NCBI GenBank assembly: GCA_013390945.1
Contig: JACAUC010000006.1
Location: 1-62,974 of the forward strand
Origin: Candidatus Chloroheliaceae bacterium
GTDB lineage: Bacteria > Chloroflexota > Chloroflexia > Chloroheliales > Chloroheliaceae
Direction: 5' to 3'
DNA length: 62,974 nucleotides
Position numbers and translations under genes: made by a program. Positions 58,555 through 62,974 of this stretch are shown here, piece after piece (positions within the stretch are counted from its first letter, which is position 1; each line of letters starts with the position of its first letter). The notes beneath the pieces were generated by a model, which was not told the origin of the DNA, searched no databases, and worked only from the letters and a program-made list of their open reading frames with translations.

Positions 58555-60864
58555 CTATTGGGAGGTAGAAGGAATCGCTGCCGGGCTATTCACCGGAGCC
58601 GTAGTCAAGGGATTTGGGATAGGAGTCACACCTAGTGGTTTGGTAGTGATGATGATAGGCGGGGTAGTAGAGGCCACCGTAGTGATGATAGGTGGGGTAG
58701 TGACGACTGCCGTAGTGATGATGATAGGTGGGGTAGTGACGACTGCCGTAGTGATGATGATAGGCGGGGTAGTGGCGGCGACCGTAGTGACGATAGGCGG
58801 GGTAGTAGTACGGGGGCGTGATACGACAGGTGAAGGTGTCCAAGTCGGCGGAACTATCAATACCGTAAATTTTATAGGGGTAGGGGATGGAATTACTTGC
58901 TCGTTAAACCTCAACTCTACCTCATAACTAGCTCCAGCCACTAAGTCAGCCGCATTTTTATTAAAAAAGATATAGCCACTCTCCCTATCTAGTACCCGTA
59001 AATCAGTCCAAGTGGGCTCGCTCTCACGCTGATTGCCTACCAGTTTGTAACCCAGCAGATCAATTCTTTCTCCGGCCTGACTATTAGCAATTTGAGCATA
59101 AATAAAGATAGCCGCGCGTGGATCAAAGGAGGTAACTAATGGGCCTGGCCCCCCGAAGGTGTCGGTTTTATTGGTTGTACCGCTGCTTATTACCAACGGT
59201 ATGCGCCCGGAGGGGGCGGTGTTGGTTGGTTCAGCGTCGGGATTGGAGGTGGTTGTTATGGTAGGGGTAGCTATAGTAACCGTCGGTTCCAGCGTCGCGG
59301 TTGGCGCGAGGGTAGTTTGAGCGGCGGCGGTTGGCGCGAGGGTAGTTTGAACCGCTACCGTTAAGGTAGGATTAGTTGTAGTGGTAACACTTATTGGGGA
59401 GGCGGTCTCCTTAGAGTTATTCTTAGTGTCAAAGACCCCACCTGCCATCAAGCCCAGTCCTACTACTAGAATCAGTGCCACTACCAACAAAAGGAGTAGC
59501 AGAACGTTACGCTTACCCCCTAGATGTTTAGAATCGGCCTTACCCTCTTCCACAAGTGGACTGCCATCCATTCCAGAATCAAAGTCTTCGGGCTGGAAGG
59601 GATTCGGTAAAGTGGCATGTTCTGGTTTGTGACCGTTGCCAATGTGTTGTCCAAAGGTATCTGGAAACGGTGGCACGAAACTATCCACGAGATGTGGAAT
59701 AATTTCTGGCCCGGCAAAATTATCGTTTTCGCCTATCAAATTGGCTTGTTCCACTTCGATAGGTTCCTTCTCTTGGGATGGTTTGGCAATCAAACTACCT
59801 TTACGTTTTTGAGGTAGGCGTAAGGCTGGGGCATTTTCATCTGGTTCGAGCCATTTGCGGGCCAGTTCGCGCTGAGTAACCGCCTTGGCATAGGTTTCAT
59901 CTATTGCCAGTACTTTATCATAAAGTTTGAGTGCCAAAGCCCAACGAGCTTGCTCCAAAGCTACTTCCGCCTCCAAGTAGGCGCGATTACGTTCCACCTC
60001 CAGTTGGGTACGCACATGACCAAGAGCCTTGCTCAACTCTTCGGCGGAAGAATAGCGCTCTCTTGGCTCTTTTTCGAGGGAGTGTAATATCACGCTTTCT
60101 AAATTAGTTGGAATCGCAGCATTATAGCGGCGTGGTTTGTCCGGGTCACGTTCTCGTACCAGTTTAAAATTATAGGCCATTGTCTCATAATCGAAATCGC
60201 TCCTAACCGCCCGAAAAGGGAGGTAGTAGCGTCCGGTTACAGCCGCATAAAGGGTAGCTCCTACCGAATAAATATCGGCCAACGGTGTTATCCGGTTATC
60301 TCCGCGAGCCTGCTCTGGGGCCATATAATTGATTGTGCCGAGGTTCGAGCCACTGATAGTAACATCAAGGTCTTGCCCCTCGTGTGGCTGGTGGGCAATA
60401 CCAAAATCGCTGATTTTGGCGTGGCCTTCGGTGGTTAACAAGATATTGCTGGGTTTAATATCACGATGTACAATGTTAAGGCGATGGGCGGCGGCTAAGC
60501 CGTCACAGACCTCGGCCATTAGCCGAACTGCTTCTAGCAGGGGCAATTTGCCTTTGCTTTTAATCGCTTCGGTCAGGTTCCCTCCCCCAACATATTGCAT
60601 CACAAAGGCATTGTGTTCTTCTAATAGGTCAATTAGGTAGACAATATTGGGGTGTTCACTGAGACTGGCAAGCGAACGCCATTCGGTTTCAAAGAGCATC
60701 CGTGCCTTGGGATTTTGGTCATCCACCGCCCAATCATGAAGTTGCTTAACCACTACATCTCGGCCCACGCGAATATCGCGGGCGCGGTAAGCCACCCCAA
60801 AACCACCCCGGCCAATTTCCTCAATTATTTTGTATCTAGCGCGGACAATCCCTTTGAGGGCCAT
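58555..60864 (-). CDS. Transmembrane PknB-like Ser/Thr protein kinase
   Basis: 769 residues. The kinase domain (about 8-280) is complete: IGRGGFGVAYRA (glycine loop), VVVKQL (Lys), IVHRDIKPSNILL, ISDFGIA and YMAPEQARGD. A TPR-like segment (about 295-345) and an acidic linker follow. One transmembrane helix (about 450-473) puts the C-terminal half outside the cell. That half is Thr/Pro-rich with a distinctive repeated TTPPIIITTAVV block near the end. No PASTA or other ligand domain is present. I prefer ATG 60864 (AGG 7 nt upstream) over TTG 60870. It is co-transcribed with the DNA methylase downstream. Confidence 0.93.
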   Translation of the reverse strand: MALKGIVRARYKIIEEIGRGGFGVAYRARDIRVGRDVVVKQLHDWAVDDQNPKARMLFETEWRSLASLSEHPNIVYLIDLLEEHNAFVMQYVGGGNLTEAIKSKGKLPLLEAVRLMAEVCDGLAAAHRLNIVHRDIKPSNILLTTEGHAKISDFGIAHQPHEGQDLDVTISGSNLGTINYMAPEQARGDNRITPLADIYSVGATLYAAVTGRYYLPFRAVRSDFDYETMAYNFKLVRERDPDKPRRYNAAIPTNLESVILHSLEKEPRERYSSAEELSKALGHVRTQLEVERNRAYLEAEVALEQARWALALKLYDKVLAIDETYAKAVTQRELARKWLEPDENAPALRLPQKRKGSLIAKPSQEKEPIEVEQANLIGENDNFAGPEIIPHLVDSFVPPFPDTFGQHIGNGHKPEHATLPNPFQPEDFDSGMDGSPLVEEGKADSKHLGGKRNVLLLLLLVVALILVVGLGLMAGGVFDTKNNSKETASPISVTTTTNPTLTVAVQTTLAPTAAAQTTLAPTATLEPTVTIATPTITTTSNPDAEPTNTAPSGRIPLVISSGTTNKTDTFGGPGPLVTSFDPRAAIFIYAQIANSQAGERIDLLGYKLVGNQRESEPTWTDLRVLDRESGYIFFNKNAADLVAGASYEVELRFNEQVIPSPTPIKFTVLIVPPTWTPSPVVSRPRTTTPPIVTTVAATTPPIIITTAVVTTPPIIITTAVVTTPPIITTVASTTPPIIITTKPLGVTPIPNPLTTAPVNSPAAIPSTSQ
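58640..58810. repeat. Intragenic TTPPIIITT-coding repeat
   Basis: Four to five units of about 36 bp containing GTAGTGATGATGATAGG and GGGGTAGTGACGACTGCC, nearly identical in DNA, at the 3' end of the kinase gene. Confidence 0.85.
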
Positions 60865-61046
60865 AACCAAACCTAGAAAAATGCTTATATTTGATTGCGT
60901 TATACTCTCTTGGAACGGATCTGGAAGGCTATAATCCTTTCTGTAGGAGAATACATCTTACCAAGAAAAAGTATAGCATACTTTACCAGAAATAGCTTCA
61001 TTTAATTTAAACGTAATAATTCTTTAAATTAGCCAGCTTATTTGGA

Positions 61047-62003
61047 CTAATCGGAGCAGACTTTTTTAACGTAATAGACGCGCGGGCCAAGCCGAAACAA
61101 CCCCTGCTCCGTGAAGCCGAGATGTTCATAAAGGCAACGGGCGGGTTTGTTAGCTCGCTCCGTATGGAGAGCCAAACTCTTTTTACCGACGGTGCGAGCC
61201 CTTTCTTCCGCTTGGTGTACCAACTTACGGGCGACATGATGCCCCTGCCATTGGGGTAAGACTCCTAACCATTGGATATAGCCCTGCTCTTGGCTACCAC
61301 GTACTGCCATTATACCGGGGAGGCTCAAATAGGCAAAATAAAAAGCGTTCCACCAATCCAGATATTTGCGCGTAATTGGATAGACTACTTTAGGGAGAGC
61401 TTTAGGGGTAGTGGGGTCGGCTAGATCTAGCCAAACGGCCCCTATCACCTCGCCTTCTTCATCTGCCACCAGCAGTTCATCCTTTTTGAGTTGGAGTAGC
61501 TCACCCAAAATCTGAGCGGTGCGTTGTCGGTTTGGGCCAAAGGAGAGATCAAAAGTTTGACCGAAAACCTCGGCAAAAATTTTACCTGCACAGGGCAAAT
61601 CTTCTGGTTGGGCCGGACGTACCTCCACCCTATCGTCTAGCCGATGGTCAATCAAGGGAACTAACGCACCATTTTGAGTAAGCAAATGAAGTGTACCAAT
61701 TTTATCTATTACTGGTCGAGGAGTATAGTCTCCTGGCGCGGTGTAAAGGTAGAACAAGAATGCCGCCGAAATATAAACGAGCAATAGACTTAGTATACCT
61801 AAGACCCAAGGCGAGTTACCGGGAAACGCTGGGACAAAAAATTGGGGTAAAGAAACTACCACCAACACTAGCGGTAGCAATAGCCGGGCCATATTATAAT
61901 ATTTAGGTATACAGTTCCAGCTTCGAGCAATGGTCGGAATAGTTCCGCTTAGCCAAGCCACCCCAATTATGGTCATTACCAGTGTCAAGCCTTCTGAGAT
62001 CAT
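61047..62003 (-). CDS. Membrane-anchored GNAT acetyltransferase
   Basis: About 318 residues. The first 100 residues contain three hydrophobic helices (LTLVMTIIGVAWLSG; LLLPLVLVVVSLPQFF; VLGILSLLLVYISAAFLFYL). The GNAT domain follows (about 125-315): VEVRPAQPEDLP, LLVADEEGEVIGAVWLD, LGVLPQWQGHHVARKLVHQA (acetyl-CoA loop) and RCLYEHLGFTEQG. GNAT domains attached to a polytopic membrane segment are uncommon. The substrate may be a membrane-bound amine. I take ATG 62003 as the start; a TTG at 62033 behind no clear site is the alternative. Confidence 0.8.
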   Translation of the reverse strand: MISEGLTLVMTIIGVAWLSGTIPTIARSWNCIPKYYNMARLLLPLVLVVVSLPQFFVPAFPGNSPWVLGILSLLLVYISAAFLFYLYTAPGDYTPRPVIDKIGTLHLLTQNGALVPLIDHRLDDRVEVRPAQPEDLPCAGKIFAEVFGQTFDLSFGPNRQRTAQILGELLQLKKDELLVADEEGEVIGAVWLDLADPTTPKALPKVVYPITRKYLDWWNAFYFAYLSLPGIMAVRGSQEQGYIQWLGVLPQWQGHHVARKLVHQAEERARTVGKKSLALHTERANKPARCLYEHLGFTEQGLFRLGPRVYYVKKVCSD

Positions 62004-62057
62004 CGCCCCGATTACAACCCTCCGTCTCTCCAACTATATTTGTTTATCATATCACAA

Positions 62058-62172
62058 TCGTCTCTTCTCAATGGGTAGGGGTTTATTGAAACCAATTTAC
62101 ATAAACCCATTGTAGTCTGGCCTCACATTGGGCGTATGCAATACGCCCCTACCACGAATTATTGAGATGATA
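62058..62172. repeat. REP pair (BIME), family 2, full-length copy
   Basis: GGGTAG directly before GGGTTTAT-n14-ATAAACCC, then ATTGTAGTCTGGCCTCACAT, then GGGCGTATGCAATACGCCC with CTAC. The ends are inverted (TCTCAAT... and ...ATTGAGATGATA). Same structure as the copy at 33609, opposite orientation. Confidence 0.88.
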
Positions 62173-62243
62173 CGCACAATCAGTGAATTGAATTTTTAAT
62201 TTTTGTATTATTCAACCCACTAATTGCGATATTACCAGTTAAT

Positions 62244-62870
62244 TTAGTGCTTGTAGCCGATGGTTTTGTTGACGATATTTAGTTGTTCATCGAACTCATA
62301 GAAGGTTGCGCCACCAGTTGGGATTTCAAGCTTGGTAACTTGGTCTGGGGTGAGATTATCCAGCTTCATAATGATGGAGCGCAAGCTGTTGCCATGGGCG
62401 GCAATCAAGATATTTTCACCCTTTTGCAGCAGCGGAACGATTTCGGCCTCGTAGTAGGGTATTGTACGGGCCGCCGTATCCTTGAGACTTTCACCGTTAG
62501 GTGGTGCAACATCATAGCTCCGCCGCCAAACGAAGACCTGCTCTGTACCGAATTTTTCGGCGGTTTCAGCTTTGTTCAAACCCTGTAAGTCCCCGTAATG
62601 CCGCTCATTAAGGGCTTGGTCTTTGGTGATCGGAATATCTTTCTGGTCAATCACATCCAACACAATCGTGAGGGTCTCATTGGCTCTTTGCAGCACCGAA
62701 GTATAGGCTTGGTCAAAGCGAATGTTGCTTTCTTTGATGATTTGACCAGCTTCTTGGGCCTGTTCTCGCCCAAAATCGGTCAATGGCACATCTACCCAAC
62801 CTGTAAACCGATTCTCCTTGTTCCAAGTGGACTCGCCGTGCCGCACTAGCACCAATTTGCTATTTGCCAT
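62244..62870 (-). CDS. gpmA: 2,3-bisphosphoglycerate-dependent phosphoglycerate mutase
   Basis: Interconverts 3- and 2-phosphoglycerate in glycolysis. 208 residues with LVRHGESTWNKENRFTGW (phospho-His), NERHYGDLQGLNK (catalytic Glu-Arg region), YDVAPPNGESL and AHGNSLRSII (second His). It is shorter than the roughly 230-250 residues of many dPGM proteins at the C-terminus, as in other short bacterial members, and all active-site elements are present. AAAGGTATTGAGAAGA-like purine-rich sequence precedes the ATG. It lies next to the right-hand repeat array. Confidence 0.95.
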   Translation of the reverse strand: MANSKLVLVRHGESTWNKENRFTGWVDVPLTDFGREQAQEAGQIIKESNIRFDQAYTSVLQRANETLTIVLDVIDQKDIPITKDQALNERHYGDLQGLNKAETAEKFGTEQVFVWRRSYDVAPPNGESLKDTAARTIPYYEAEIVPLLQKGENILIAAHGNSLRSIIMKLDNLTPDQVTKLEIPTGGATFYEFDEQLNIVNKTIGYKH

Positions 62871-62920
62871 TTTTCTCTTCTCAATACCTTTCTTTTTTCA
62901 TTCTAAATTGGAAATAATTG

Positions 62921-62974
62921 TGTAAATCGGGATTAGAAATCCCTCCTACAGGTGTAAATCGGGATTAGAAATCC
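62921..62974. repeat. REP-like tandem array, family 1 (right end)
   Basis: TGTAAATCGGGATTAGAAAT starts at 62921 and again at 62953, the same exact 32-bp period as at the left end but in the opposite orientation. The window ends within the second copy. Confidence 0.9.

Noticed and set aside
52270..60864. A complete BREX, Pgl or McrBC system
   Set aside because: There is no PglZ, PglY, BrxC, McrC or Lon-like gene; only single components are present and on opposite strands.

Overview
The window reads as a stretch of a Chloroflexota (green non-sulfur lineage) chromosome of moderate GC. The best pointers are two secreted proteins built on the 'GHNIP...GYPITEPYW...FERR...VEMGNVGQHYLAWR' and 'ETGHxLGxxFLxYW' type segments that recur in Chloroflexota exoproteins, many single-pass proteins with Pro/Thr-rich linkers, and frequent GTG/TTG starts with good Shine-Dalgarno sites. 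The class cannot be fixed from the sequence. Both ends of the window lie inside the same 32-bp tandem repeat, so it is probably a whole contig broken by that repeat.

Layout. 0.1-6.6 kb: gap (GAPDH), a small Cys protein, a membrane HExxH protein, glgC, then a leftward cluster of a Pro/Thr-rich membrane protein, carA, a 122-aa protein and a lipoprotein hydrolase. 8.2-15.8 kb: a SRPBCC protein, an Mrp-type ATPase, an EcoRV-like restriction-modification pair, an exonuclease fused to a degenerate DinG-type helicase, and a HAD hydrolase. 16-24 kb: a MITE-like element, a PA14-NHL-glycosidase exoprotein, rlmD, pcp and a GT-C glycosyltransferase. 24-36 kb: GNAT, AhpD-like, XRE regulator, DUF190-CBS, HEAT, DUF4349, L,D-transpeptidase, alpha/beta hydrolase, MtfA-like peptidase and TPR protein. 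36-40.4 kb: parA-parB, two tRNA genes, a MarR regulator, a decayed tnpB with its right end, and a Nudix hydrolase. 40.5-49.7 kb: a secreted nuclease, a single-chain homoaconitase-like enzyme, a chemoreceptor, prmA and a TPR protein. 50-63 kb: a two-component system, an McrB-like AAA+ ATPase, a secreted glucosaminidase-like protein, a transmembrane Ser/Thr kinase followed 7 nt later by an orphan DNA adenine methylase, a membrane-anchored GNAT and gpmA.

Most genes are housekeeping or cell-envelope genes. The functional links I can support are the central carbon genes (gap, gpmA, glgC), the restriction-modification pair, parAB, the histidine kinase-response regulator pair, and the kinase-methylase transcription unit with an McrB-like ATPase about 1.4 kb away on the other strand. 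No CRISPR array, intact transposase or prophage was seen.

The most striking non-coding signal is a set of three families of short palindromic repeats. All have GTAG directly or almost directly before a hairpin, which is the hallmark of REP elements moved by RAYT (Y1 tyrosine) transposases. One family forms a head-to-head pair (a BIME). One copy supplies the stop codon of pcp, and another family has provided or copied the 3' end of prmA in tandem. No RAYT gene is in the window.
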